From positions 150,511-214,510 of the IMG/VR virus record IMGVR_UViG_3300029911_000002: a stretch of DNA of 64,000 bases; one strand, given 5' to 3'. This DNA is from a virus. A program made the translations under genes and the position numbers. The notes beneath the pieces were generated by a model. The model was not told the origin of the DNA. It made no database searches and saw only the letters and a list, made by a program, of their open reading frames with translations. This document shows positions 24,828 through 33,123 of the stretch, one piece after another; the first letter of the stretch is position 1; each line of letters starts with the position of its first letter.

Positions 24828-24893
24828 ATATTATCTTGTAGTTCTTTTTTAATTTTATATCATTTATTATCTTGTAGTTCTTTTTTAATTTTA
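24822..24893. repeat. 36-bp tandem duplication at the tnpA/tnpB junction
   Basis: Two adjacent near-identical 36-bp copies (24822-24857, 24858-24893; one or two differences). The right copy encodes the last codons and stop of TnpA; the left holds the start of TnpB. Without the duplication the stop and start would overlap (ATGA), so coupling of the two genes has been altered. Confidence 0.8.
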
Positions 24894-25462
24894 TTTAATT
24901 TTCTTCTATTTGAATATGATTTCATAGAGAAATAATGAATAATAGAAATCAAATCATCTGTTAATTCTTGTTCATAACTTTTGTTTTGTATGTTATCACT
25001 TATGACTATAATTTTAGTACCAAAATATTTAAATACTTCAGTAATAAGGTCGAATCCAAATCTACATAATCTATCTTTATTTTCAACTATAACGCATTCA
25101 ATTTTACCTTCAATAACAAGTTTAATTAATTTATTTAAACCATCTCTTTCAAATGACATACCTGACTTAATATCTTCAAATTGCTGTTCAATTACTATAT
25201 CATTTAATATAGAGAATTCATAAATTCTATTAGATTGTTCTTTTAAATCATTTTTTCTTGGTTGGTTTGAAACTCTGGCATAACTAACATTAATTCTTTT
25301 ATGTTTTATTTTTTTAACTCCAATTAATTTATATACATCTTCGTCATTATAAATATATGAATAATTATTTATTTTATTAATTTTTATTAATCCTTTTTTA
25401 ATATATTTACTTAATGTAACTTGGGTTATACCCAATATTTCTTTTACTTCTTTTGCTTTCAT
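24860..25462 (-). CDS. tnpA: IS607 family serine recombinase (TnpA)
   Basis: 200 residues. An N-terminal MerR-like helix-turn-helix (VKEILGITQVTLSKYIKKGL) precedes a resolvase-type catalytic domain. The catalytic serine is Ser65 in YARVS, followed by E-Q-S-N-R-I, FEDIKSGMSFERDGLNKLI and VENKDRLCRFGF (D-R-L-C-R). DNA-binding domain before the catalytic domain is the IS607 order. It catalyses excision and insertion of the element. Confidence 0.9.
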   Translation of the reverse strand: MKAKEVKEILGITQVTLSKYIKKGLIKINKINNYSYIYNDEDVYKLIGVKKIKHKRINVSYARVSNQPRKNDLKEQSNRIYEFSILNDIVIEQQFEDIKSGMSFERDGLNKLIKLVIEGKIECVIVENKDRLCRFGFDLITEVFKYFGTKIIVISDNIQNKSYEQELTDDLISIIHYFSMKSYSNRRKLNKIKKELQDNK

Positions 25463-25550
25463 AATTATATATATTAAATAAAAAATACCGTTTTTTGCTA
25501 AAATAATATAATTTATATAACGTTATATAATTATAATTAATAGTCTTTTA

Positions 25551-25598
25551 TTATTTTTGTATTACATTTTCAGTTATAAATTCAATATATTTTTTCAT
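25551..25598 (-). pseudogene. Leader fragment of the interrupted GNAT gene
   Basis: ATG at 25598 encodes MKKYIEFITENVIQK and stop. MKKYIEFITE matches the leader family and the T4 MKTYQEFIAE pattern. A 15-residue protein is unlikely to be a full gene. It points the same way as the GNAT fragment on the far side of the IS607 element, so I read it as the original 5' end of that gene. Confidence 0.6.
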
Positions 25599-25603
25599 AT
25601 TTT

Positions 25604-28087
25604 TTATTCCCATCTATTATTATAAATATTTGATGTATACAATTCTTTAGTTGCATTATCAGCTAATATTAAATTATTAGAATCTTGCACTACTCGTTGT
25701 AATAATAAATTAGATTTAGATTCATCAGGAATAACATCATCATATATCCTTATATTTGTCAATTTTATATTAGATGAATTTATTATTATATTTTGATCAA
25801 CATTAAATGTATTTAATGGTACAGTTACTCCTTCATATTCATCAATATATTTTATTGACGCTATATTATATAAACTTGTGTCAGTTAATTTATCAGCAAT
25901 TTCAGTATTTTTAACTGGTCTATATCCATTTGATGTATAATACGATATGTCATTTATATTTGTATTATCTAATATAACACTTTTATAATTAGGTGTAAAC
26001 ATTGTTATTTTATAATTATATCTTCTTTTAAATAAATCTAAACTTATTGTTCTTTGTCTATTATCTAAATTTACAGTTAAACCATACCACATATTTGTTG
26101 TTAATCCTGTTATTGGTAAACTATAATTTATGTTATTTATAGTCAATGTTATATTATTATTTGCGTAAGATAATTTATATCCTTTATTATTAATTGAATC
26201 ATAGTTGTTTATAAATTCAAAATAACTTTTATTACTAACATAATAAGAATTAAATATATTTTCATCAATTGCCTTATTTGGATCAAAACTATTATTAAAA
26301 TTAAACCACACATTAAATGCTCTATTATCACTAAAATTCAAATTTGAATCTTTATATGTATAAGTAACTGCGGTTGTACCAGAAGATAATGATGATAAAT
26401 TATAATAGCTATCTGCTATTTTTATATCTTTTAATGAATTATAGATATCTTTTTTAATTATCTCTAATTTTGGATTAACAATTAATCTATAAACTTCGTG
26501 TGTTATAGGTTTTAATTGTTTATTTGCAATTTTATCTTCTTGTTCTCTTATTTCTCCGCCAAATAAAGAATCTATAGTATTATTATTTGTTAATGATTCA
26601 ATAAGATTTTTTGATGCATTAGAAACATTAGTTTCATTTGCAAGTTTTTCATATTTTTCAAGAACAACATTATAATAAACACCCATATACATAATATCTC
26701 TTTTTACTTGAGCATGTTTAATTCTATACATACGATTTGCTTGACAAAAATATATAATATCTTTTTGGAATGGTCTTTTTTCTATTCCAAATGCATTATG
26801 AAATTCGTCTTTTAATATAATAACTTGAAATGTATCCATCATATCTAACATATATTCATTTATTTGAACTTGATTATCTGGAAAATTATTTTCAGGTACA
26901 ATTATTTTTATTTTTTGTGTATCTACTATATTAAATAATTGATATTCATGTAATATACTATCTATTCCTTTACCGTCAGGATCTGTTAAATGATAATCAA
27001 CTGTCCATCCAAATATTTTACCTACTGTATTTGATAAATATGTATACCAATCTCCTATTTTTTGTCCAGCATAAGGATTAAATATGCCTTGTGATGCTGC
27101 TGTTTGAGTTGAATCTAATCCAGTTGTATTACTTTGTGAACTTAGACTTGGTATAACATTACCTGATATATAACAACTTAATCCTTTTGTCACCCAATCT
27201 TTACTATAATCTAATGGAGTTTTACTATCACCTTTATATGATGTTATACCATTTAAACAAACTGAATTTGTACCACTATCTGTTGAATTTGAAATTGTAG
27301 TTCCAGTATTTACTGCAGGATAAGAAACTGCACAATCCTCTCTAACTCCATATCTATTAGTTTTAAGATAATTATTATTAATATTTTGAAAATCTCCTAA
27401 TAATATAATATCATAAATTTTAGATGTTGTTCCAGTATTTATTTTAGAAACTGAATACTCAACTTGTGCAAATCTAATTGGATTTATTTTTACAGTTGAT
27501 ATATTTTCTGTTGTTAAATTTTCCCAAGGCGTATATGTTCTACCATTATCTTGAGTGAATCTATATTTAATTTGTAAATTATTAGTATTTGATCCATATA
27601 TTTCATAACCAGTTAATTTGAAAACTTTATAAATATCTTTTGGGGTAAATAATATAAATTCATTATCTGGTATATTAACAATTGTATCTGTTTGTTCAAT
27701 ATCATAAGTTCCTTCGATTACAATTGTATTTATTGTAAGTGCTGGTATTGTAGTAGTATCAGCATCAATTCTATAATAAGCTAAATTTAAATATAAGTTA
27801 TTTAATGAGCAATAATCTTGTGTAATTCCTGTAATAGGAGAATACTCACTATAACTTATACCACTTCTTGTATTGCTATAAGAAAAATATTTTTTGAAAT
27901 AATGATCATTAGTTTCTCCTTTTACAATATCTGTAAATTTTGTAATTGATGATATGCTTTTTAATGGAACGATAGAAAAATTTTTAATATCACGAATTTG
28001 AGTAGATATTTCATCTGTATACGTTGGAGTACCTAACCAACTCATTGTAAAAGTACCATCAAATTTAGGAGTGTAAATATATCTCAT
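25604..28087 (-). CDS. Virion protein with concanavalin/LamG-like domain, 827 aa
   Basis: It starts MRYIYTPKFDGTFTMSWLGT. The N-terminal half is beta-rich with many Thr/Asn/Tyr residues; a Gly/Ser-rich segment near residues 250-330 is followed by DWVTKGLSCYISGNVIP. The C-terminal third contains a LamG/ConA-like sandwich: FNVWFNFNNSFDP, YFEFINNYDSINNKGYKLSY, TNMWYGLTVNLDNRQRTISL and later IKLTNIRIYDDVIPDE. Such domains often bind glycans, so a tail or baseplate adhesin is likely. It is transcribed from an AT-type promoter on the minus strand. Confidence 0.6.
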   Translation of the reverse strand: MRYIYTPKFDGTFTMSWLGTPTYTDEISTQIRDIKNFSIVPLKSISSITKFTDIVKGETNDHYFKKYFSYSNTRSGISYSEYSPITGITQDYCSLNNLYLNLAYYRIDADTTTIPALTINTIVIEGTYDIEQTDTIVNIPDNEFILFTPKDIYKVFKLTGYEIYGSNTNNLQIKYRFTQDNGRTYTPWENLTTENISTVKINPIRFAQVEYSVSKINTGTTSKIYDIILLGDFQNINNNYLKTNRYGVREDCAVSYPAVNTGTTISNSTDSGTNSVCLNGITSYKGDSKTPLDYSKDWVTKGLSCYISGNVIPSLSSQSNTTGLDSTQTAASQGIFNPYAGQKIGDWYTYLSNTVGKIFGWTVDYHLTDPDGKGIDSILHEYQLFNIVDTQKIKIIVPENNFPDNQVQINEYMLDMMDTFQVIILKDEFHNAFGIEKRPFQKDIIYFCQANRMYRIKHAQVKRDIMYMGVYYNVVLEKYEKLANETNVSNASKNLIESLTNNNTIDSLFGGEIREQEDKIANKQLKPITHEVYRLIVNPKLEIIKKDIYNSLKDIKIADSYYNLSSLSSGTTAVTYTYKDSNLNFSDNRAFNVWFNFNNSFDPNKAIDENIFNSYYVSNKSYFEFINNYDSINNKGYKLSYANNNITLTINNINYSLPITGLTTNMWYGLTVNLDNRQRTISLDLFKRRYNYKITMFTPNYKSVILDNTNINDISYYTSNGYRPVKNTEIADKLTDTSLYNIASIKYIDEYEGVTVPLNTFNVDQNIIINSSNIKLTNIRIYDDVIPDESKSNLLLQRVVQDSNNLILADNATKELYTSNIYNNRWE

Positions 28088-28109
28088 TTTTAATTATTTT
28101 ATATTTCTC

Positions 28110-28120
28110 TTATATATAAA
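28110..28120 (-). promoter_or_regulatory. AT-type promoter motif for the 827-aa virion protein
   Basis: Exact TTTATATATAA on the minus strand, 22 nt before the ATG at 28087, followed by GAG as in the motif at 28952. Confidence 0.5.
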
Positions 28121-28142
28121 AAATTTAATTATAATATATTTT

Positions 28143-28889
28143 TTAAAAATTAACTCTTTCTTTTACTCTTATTGCATAACTTAATATTGATTCATATGTA
28201 TAATAAGAATTTTTCATTTTAGGGTCTTTATATAATTTAAAATCAGGAATAGAAGAAATATCAACTTCTAATATTACCCATTCGTCGATATTCATATTGA
28301 ATAATTCTGTCTTATCATATTTATTTTTAAAAAATTTTCTTTTTTCTGCACAAAATTCTTTAGCATCTGACAAATTGTCAGTTAAATATACTCTATCTAC
28401 ATCATTAGATATCATATTTTGAGATTTAGGAACTAATCCTATTTTTTTAATTTTTTCGTAATAATATTTTGTTGTTGCATGATATAATATATCAGGTGTT
28501 CCATCAGGTACATCAAATCTTTTTTGAAATGTTATATTAAATATTGTATCTTTTGATATCATTATACTTTTTATTTCTAATCCATTATTATCAATTATAC
28601 TAGGTTTAAAATATCCCATATTATGCATAAAACTAGTCAATTCTTTATTAAATTGTTTTTTATTTACATTTGAAATATCAATTGATAATGAAATATATCC
28701 TTCTAATTTTTTTATTTCATATTTAATATTATATGATTTTATTAAATTATCTAATTTTTCACAAAAAAAGTCATAATCAACAGAATGAATTAATCCCTCC
28801 TTCATAGCTAAATAAAAATGATTGTGAAAATAATCTGCTTCTTCATTAAAATTTCTATATTTTTCAAAATTTTTAAACCTATCTAGCAT
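28143..28889 (-). CDS. ADP-ribosyltransferase-like protein with leader-like N-terminus (third copy)
   Basis: 248 residues. It has the same plan as the genes at 257-1664 but is diverged. A leader-like start (MLDRFKNFEKYRNFNEEA) precedes about 100 residues of unknown fold. Then come GTPDILYHATTKYYYEKIKK, IGLVPKSQNM, DVDRVYLTDNLSDAKEFCAE, EWVILEVDIS and the end MKNSYYTYESI. YHAT-x-x-G-L-V-P and RVYLT are typical of ADP-ribosyltransferase or tRNA 2'-phosphotransferase (KptA) folds. The catalytic set would be His (YHAT), Tyr (VYL) and Glu (LEVD); this is inferred. Probably injected with the DNA, as T4 Alt is. Confidence 0.6.
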   Translation of the reverse strand: MLDRFKNFEKYRNFNEEADYFHNHFYLAMKEGLIHSVDYDFFCEKLDNLIKSYNIKYEIKKLEGYISLSIDISNVNKKQFNKELTSFMHNMGYFKPSIIDNNGLEIKSIMISKDTIFNITFQKRFDVPDGTPDILYHATTKYYYEKIKKIGLVPKSQNMISNDVDRVYLTDNLSDAKEFCAEKRKFFKNKYDKTELFNMNIDEWVILEVDISSIPDFKLYKDPKMKNSYYTYESILSYAIRVKERVNF

Positions 28890-28951
28890 ATTTTTTATTT
28901 ATTATAGTTAATATAATTATATAAGTTTATATAAAATTTTGAATGATAAAT

Positions 28952-28963
28952 TTTATATATAAG
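28952..28963 (+). promoter_or_regulatory. AT-type promoter motif
   Basis: TTTATATATAAG, 16 nt before the ATG at 28979. It overlaps a longer in-frame start at 28943, which supports choosing the later start. Confidence 0.5.
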
Positions 28964-28978
28964 AGAAAACATTTTTTT

Positions 28979-29752
28979 ATGGCTATAATCACCCCTAATG
29001 ATCTTATTAATCCAACAGAAAAAACAATAAAGAACTGGAATTGCTCATTTATTGCAGTTGAAGGTCCAAATATAATTGAAAAATTAAGCTTAGAAGATTT
29101 GGCTATTCCATATGAATCTCAATATAGATCGAGAATAGTTTTAAAAGCTGGTGAATCTAATAAAATGCTTTACGGATTTATTGGTAAGGCTGTTACATTC
29201 TTAATGATAAAAGTAACTTATGATAGTTTATCTGATCCATATTATACATATGAACAAGAAAAATATAATATAAATTATTATTTTGAAAATGATCCTATTC
29301 TTAGACCATTAAATAGATTATTAATAATGACAGGTTCTTCTGATGAAAGAATACCACAAATTTATGTGACAAATCCATTAGATTATGACGTAACATTAGA
29401 TGTATTAGAAGCAACAGTTGATTCTGAATTTGATGAAGATGATGATATACCTGCTGATTATCAAATACATTATGCTATAACAAATATATCAAGTACATAT
29501 TCTGGAAAAACAGATGATGAATATATAAGATGTTCTGGTACAACAGAATCAGGTTCTACATATTCATTATATTTACCGTTAGCAACTGGTACAGGAAATG
29601 TATTAACAATCAAAAATATATTAAACGGAGTTATAACTATTTTAACACAAGATACAGATTTGATTGATGGTTTAAATTCATATGTATTAAATACTCAATA
29701 TGAAGTAGTCGTGCTAATTGATGCAGGTACTGGTATCTGGGATAAAATATAA
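28979..29752 (+). CDS. Virion protein, tandem paralogue 1
   Basis: 257 residues from the ATG at 28979 (MAIITPNDLINPTEK); an upstream in-frame ATG at 28943 would lie on the promoter motif. It shares IKNW, LSxxDIAIPYxSxYxSRIVL, LLxKVTY, the SDPYYTYEQEKYNINYYF segment, PLNRLLIM and the NPLDYDVTLDVLEA block with the next gene. The duplicated domain is therefore about 165 residues, with a variable C-terminal part that resembles a head-binding or fibre connector. Enclosed among tail and fibre genes; probably a structural component. Confidence 0.5.
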   Translation: MAIITPNDLINPTEKTIKNWNCSFIAVEGPNIIEKLSLEDLAIPYESQYRSRIVLKAGESNKMLYGFIGKAVTFLMIKVTYDSLSDPYYTYEQEKYNINYYFENDPILRPLNRLLIMTGSSDERIPQIYVTNPLDYDVTLDVLEATVDSEFDEDDDIPADYQIHYAITNISSTYSGKTDDEYIRCSGTTESGSTYSLYLPLATGTGNVLTIKNILNGVITILTQDTDLIDGLNSYVLNTQYEVVVLIDAGTGIWDKI

Positions 29753-29759
29753 TATAAAT

Positions 29760-30635
29760 ATGGCAAAAATAACAAGTAATAGTCTTTATGGTAAAACAAA
29801 AAGAGAAATAAAAAATTGGGGTAGAGATTTTAGAACATCAGATGGACCTCAAACATCTTCTGTTATGAGTCTCAGTGATATTGCAATACCGTATGATTCA
29901 TGTTATACATCAAGAATAGTATTACCTTCTTATACTGAAGATTTTTTATTAAATTATGGTATAATTGAAGAATCTACTTTTTTATTATTAAAAGTTACAT
30001 ATAATGGTAATTATGATAATGAGAATGAAGATGCGTATGATCCATATTATTATTATGAACCAAGTACATATAATATTAATTACTATTATGATTCTAATTC
30101 AGGTATAACATATCCAATTGGAAGATTATTGCTTTTAAATGGCTCATTTCCAAATAAATTAGGACAAATTTATTTGAATAATCCATTAGATTATGATGTA
30201 GTTTTAGATGTAATGCAAGCTAATATTGAAGCTCCAATAGTTCAACCACCAAGTAGTGCAGTAACGATATCAAATTTGTATTATAGTGACATTATAACAA
30301 ATCAAGTTGAATGTTATTCTTATACTGGATTAACAACAGGATCTACTGAATTTATTATTACTGGAATTACATCTTCAATAATAAGTACAGGTTATACAAT
30401 TACACAATATATAATTCCATATAATACTATTATATCAATAAATTCAGATACATCATTATATTACATTTACATAAACACTACATCAACTTATTATACTATT
30501 AAATTTTTAACTCAATCTGATTATGAACAAGCATATTTTAGAATAATATTCGCGTATTCATCATATACAGATGGTAATTGTAGATATTTAACTACAACAG
30601 AAACATACGATAGTGGTAATAATATAAATTGTTAA
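29760..30635 (+). CDS. Virion protein, tandem paralogue 2
   Basis: 291 residues from the ATG at 29760 (MAKITSNSLYGKTKRE). The N-terminal domain repeats that of paralogue 1: IKNWGRDF, LSDIAIPYDSCYTSRIVLPS, DPYYYYEPSTYNINYYY and NPLDYDVVLDVMQANIEAP. The C-terminal about 120 residues are Thr/Ser/Tyr-rich (TYTITQYIIPYNTIIS-like strands) and differ. This arrangement, shared base and different tip, is usual for tail-associated structural proteins. Confidence 0.5.
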   Translation: MAKITSNSLYGKTKREIKNWGRDFRTSDGPQTSSVMSLSDIAIPYDSCYTSRIVLPSYTEDFLLNYGIIEESTFLLLKVTYNGNYDNENEDAYDPYYYYEPSTYNINYYYDSNSGITYPIGRLLLLNGSFPNKLGQIYLNNPLDYDVVLDVMQANIEAPIVQPPSSAVTISNLYYSDIITNQVECYSYTGLTTGSTEFIITGITSSIISTGYTITQYIIPYNTIISINSDTSLYYIYINTTSTYYTIKFLTQSDYEQAYFRIIFAYSSYTDGNCRYLTTTETYDSGNNINC

Positions 30636-30654
30636 AAATAAAAATTAATTATAA

Positions 30655-31395
30655 ATGACTATTATATATTATAATTCTCCTATAAGTGGAACTACTTGGA
30701 TTGGTAGTGGAACTACTGTACCACATAATGCATATTTGCATTTATATCATGATAGTGTTACAGGTTGGACATTAAATAGTTTAAAACATCTATTCATTAG
30801 TGGAATAACTGGTTGCATTTCAGTGAATATACCATTAGATAATATAACTTTTGAGTTATATGAGAAAGGTACAAATATACAATTATATGAATTAACAAAA
30901 TATGGACAATATTTTATATATATTTCAATTTCAGATTCTGTTGGAAATATAACTACATCATATATTTATAATATTGTTGTAAATGATAGTTCTCCTGAAA
31001 TAATATTTAATTGTAATATTTTTAATTCAGGATTGACAGGAAATACTATTGATTTTTCTGGAGCAACTGGTATAACATCAGGAATTAATATTTATTCTGG
31101 CGTAACATTTAATCTTTTTGAATTTGATAAAAATATAATTAATAAAGTTGATATAATTTATAATTGTATATGCTATGTGATTGATAATATTGATTATTGT
31201 ATCAATAAATATATGATAAATGTTTTAATTATAGGATCAAATTTATTAAATAATAATGAGTATCAAGAAATTTCTATACCAGGTTATTATTGCATAAAAT
31301 TATCTTTAATAAATAGTACAAATTATGAGATTGTTTATTATTTTCTTGTAGATGCTGTTTATGATCCAAATAATTATAATTCTAATATTTATTAA
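30655..31395 (+). CDS. Probable virion protein, Ig-like beta-rich, 246 aa
   Basis: It begins MTIIYYNSPISGTTWIGSGT. There is one likely beta-sandwich (ISVNIPLDNITFELYEKGT ... YFIYISISDSVGNITTSYIY), which resembles an Ig-like bacterial domain with the D-S-x-G-N step, then a further strand-rich part. It lies in the tail gene block, 19 nt after the preceding gene. No enzyme motif. Confidence 0.45.
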   Translation: MTIIYYNSPISGTTWIGSGTTVPHNAYLHLYHDSVTGWTLNSLKHLFISGITGCISVNIPLDNITFELYEKGTNIQLYELTKYGQYFIYISISDSVGNITTSYIYNIVVNDSSPEIIFNCNIFNSGLTGNTIDFSGATGITSGINIYSGVTFNLFEFDKNIINKVDIIYNCICYVIDNIDYCINKYMINVLIIGSNLLNNNEYQEISIPGYYCIKLSLINSTNYEIVYYFLVDAVYDPNNYNSNIY

Positions 31396-31448
31396 TATTA
31401 TTGACCTAATAAAATAAATATATAAATTAGTAAAAATTAAATAAATAA

Positions 31449-32066
31449 ATGAGTAAAGTAACTTTTGATGGATCAGCAAAAATAATAACTATAAATAGTG
31501 GAGTAACAAGTATTGATGTTAAAACTGATTTATATTTAGAATGGAAGCAATGGGTATTAGAAGGAGATAATTCTAAATGGCTAGCTGCATTCAGATCATT
31601 TGGTGGTGATCCAACTACATTAAATCAAAATGCTCCAAGCTACTTTTTTTTAACTAATAATTGGATAGTTAAAATAGAAAATTTAAATGTAGCAATACAA
31701 GATAATTTATATTCAGATGATTATGATATTCCTTATCTAAATATAAATTCTACAATATTATCAAAAAATTCTGATATACCTAGTATTGATAGTTTAACTG
31801 GTATTACAGAAACATTATCAGATATGAATAATACTATCATAGATATTTCATTTGATGTTAAACATATATTAGGATTATCACAGCAAAATTATAGATTAAG
31901 TAATCATGTTTATGATGATGATTTTAGATTGACATCAGTTACAATAAAATTATTTAATACTAAAACTGATTGTAATAATAATGTTAATAGTTTTGCTAAT
32001 TATACAATGAATGCGGCTTATGATGATAATGGATTATTAATTGATTATAAAGTAGTTAAAAATTAA
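31449..32066 (+). CDS. Phage tail-associated structural protein, 205 aa
   Basis: It opens with a pattern I recall from many tailed phages: VTFDGSAKIITINSGVTSID, VKTDLYLEWKQWVLEGDN, SKWLAAFRSFGGDP and a following SYFFLTNNWIVKIEN. In those phages the gene lies in the tail or baseplate module. The C-terminal half is helical (ETLSDMNNTIIDISFDVKHI) and then variable. The neighbouring genes support a structural role. Confidence 0.6.
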   Translation: MSKVTFDGSAKIITINSGVTSIDVKTDLYLEWKQWVLEGDNSKWLAAFRSFGGDPTTLNQNAPSYFFLTNNWIVKIENLNVAIQDNLYSDDYDIPYLNINSTILSKNSDIPSIDSLTGITETLSDMNNTIIDISFDVKHILGLSQQNYRLSNHVYDDDFRLTSVTIKLFNTKTDCNNNVNSFANYTMNAAYDDNGLLIDYKVVKN

Positions 32067-32074
32067 TTCTTATT

Positions 32075-32413
32075 ATGATTAATCACATAACAACAAATTT
32101 AGTAACTAAAGGTTTATTGAATATTTCTAATATTACAAAAGGAATGATACAAATTAAGTATCAAATAATATTTAGAAAAAGAGGAGGATCGAGTGCTAAT
32201 GTTGTTCATTCATATGATAATGATGAAGCATTCTATGATGAACTTAGAAAGCATAAAGAAGAAGAAATTGACTACATAAAAGTGTTTGTTGATTGGAAAG
32301 GAGCAAAATTAAAAGCATTTAAAAAAATTGAAGTTAAATTATTAAAAGAACATATTGAAGCAGAAATATTATTAAAAACAAATAAAAAATTCACAGTAGA
32401 AATAATAAAATAA
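32075..32413 (+). CDS. Hypothetical protein, 112 aa
   Basis: A small soluble protein with a basic first half (GMIQIKYQIIFRKRGGSSAN) and an acidic/Lys-rich helical second half (FYDELRKHKEEEIDYIKVFV, LLKEHIEAEILL). It closes the plus-strand tail operon at a bidirectional terminator. No family recognised. Confidence 0.45.
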   Translation: MINHITTNLVTKGLLNISNITKGMIQIKYQIIFRKRGGSSANVVHSYDNDEAFYDELRKHKEEEIDYIKVFVDWKGAKLKAFKKIEVKLLKEHIEAEILLKTNKKFTVEIIK

Positions 32414-32443
32414 AAAAGATGTAATTTATATTACATCTTTTTT
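32412..32443. terminator. Bidirectional hairpin terminator
   Basis: A 13-bp stem AAAAAAGATGTAA / TTACATCTTTTTT separated by TTTATA, with flanking A and T runs, between the convergent genes ending at 32413 (+) and 32458 (-). Confidence 0.85.
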
Positions 32444-32457
32444 TATAAATATTTAAG

Positions 32458-33018
32458 TTATTTAAATGAATCAAATTTCATTATACTGGAAACTACTTTT
32501 TCTTCTTTTTTAGATTTTTCTGTTTCTTCATCAACATCTTCTTCAACAATTTCTATTTTTTTCTCAAAAGCTGCTTCCAATTTTGAGATTGTGTCATTTT
32601 TCTCGACTACTTTTTCAACTTTTTTTTCAACTTTTTTTTCAACAATTGGTTTATTTTCAAATTTTGTTTCTGATACAGATATTCTTGGTTTATTTGAAGG
32701 TTTTTGAATTTCAGATACCATTTCTTCTATTTTAATAGAAGCTTTACTTTTTATTTCAAAATTATCTTGCCACACTGGAAAATATAAATCTTCTGATATA
32801 ATTTCAAATTTTATTTTTCCATTATCACCTTTTTCATATAGACTCAATTTAGGAATTTCAAATCTACAAATATCATTTTCAATCTTACCTATTAAAAGAA
32901 CATTTTTATTTTCTTTTGTCATTAATATTAATCTTGGCTCAACATCATTTACGTTAATGCCATCACTATTTATTTTAAATTTTAAAATATCATTCTCTTT
33001 ATTGTTAAATAAATCCAT
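32458..33018 (-). CDS. Protein with beta domain and charged Lys/Glu tail, 186 aa
   Basis: Residues 1-95 form a beta-rich domain (ILKFKINSDGINVNDVEPRL, LLIGKIENDICRFEIPKL, GKIKFEIISEDLYFPVWQDN). Residues about 120-180 are a highly charged low-complexity tail with VEKKVEKKVEKVVEK and IVEEDVDEETEKSKKEEK. Such a combination occurs in head or tail assembly factors (scaffold or prohead-core-like) but no family is certain. It is on the minus strand between plus-strand tail genes. Confidence 0.45.
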   Translation of the reverse strand: MDLFNNKENDILKFKINSDGINVNDVEPRLILMTKENKNVLLIGKIENDICRFEIPKLSLYEKGDNGKIKFEIISEDLYFPVWQDNFEIKSKASIKIEEMVSEIQKPSNKPRISVSETKFENKPIVEKKVEKKVEKVVEKNDTISKLEAAFEKKIEIVEEDVDEETEKSKKEEKVVSSIMKFDSFK

Positions 33019-33095
33019 ATTAATTATTTATTTTTTATATTCTATATATTAATAAAAAAATATAGAATTATATATTAAAATTTTGATCTTCTTTT

Positions 33096-33107
33096 TTTAA
33101 TATATAA
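33096..33107 (+). promoter_or_regulatory. AT-type promoter motif (variant)
   Basis: TTTAATATATAA, 16 nt before the ATG of the collagen-like fibre at 33124. It has one inserted A relative to the common 11-mer. Confidence 0.4.
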
Positions 33108-33123
33108 TAAAAAATTAAGTTTA

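Larger units (their letters stand above)
23205..25555 (-). mobile_element. IS607-type element (tnpA + tnpB) inserted in a leader-GNAT gene
   Basis: A serine recombinase gene followed by tnpB on the minus strand, the IS607 arrangement. Ends are approximate. The right end lies just past the tnpB stop (23226) and the left end before the leader fragment at 25551-25598. IS607 elements leave no target duplication and have no obvious terminal inverted repeats, and I see none. The 3' part of tnpB is more GC-rich than the surrounding phage DNA, consistent with transfer. A perfect palindrome ATATAACGTTATAT lies near 25516-25529 in the left end. Confidence 0.75.

Noticed and set aside
24860-25462. The serine recombinase as a phage integrase showing lysogeny
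   Set aside because: The DNA-binding domain precedes the catalytic domain and tnpB follows, which is the IS607 arrangement, not a large serine integrase.
25510-25535. Palindrome ATATAACGTTATAT as a functional operator
   Set aside because: TAACGTTA also occurs at 4035 and inside a gene near 5301, and AT-rich palindromes are expected by chance, so only its position in the IS607 left end was noted.
29760-29810. NSLYG in a virion protein as a possible polymerase motif B
   Set aside because: The surrounding sequence matches the tandem structural paralogue and has no polymerase context, so it is chance.
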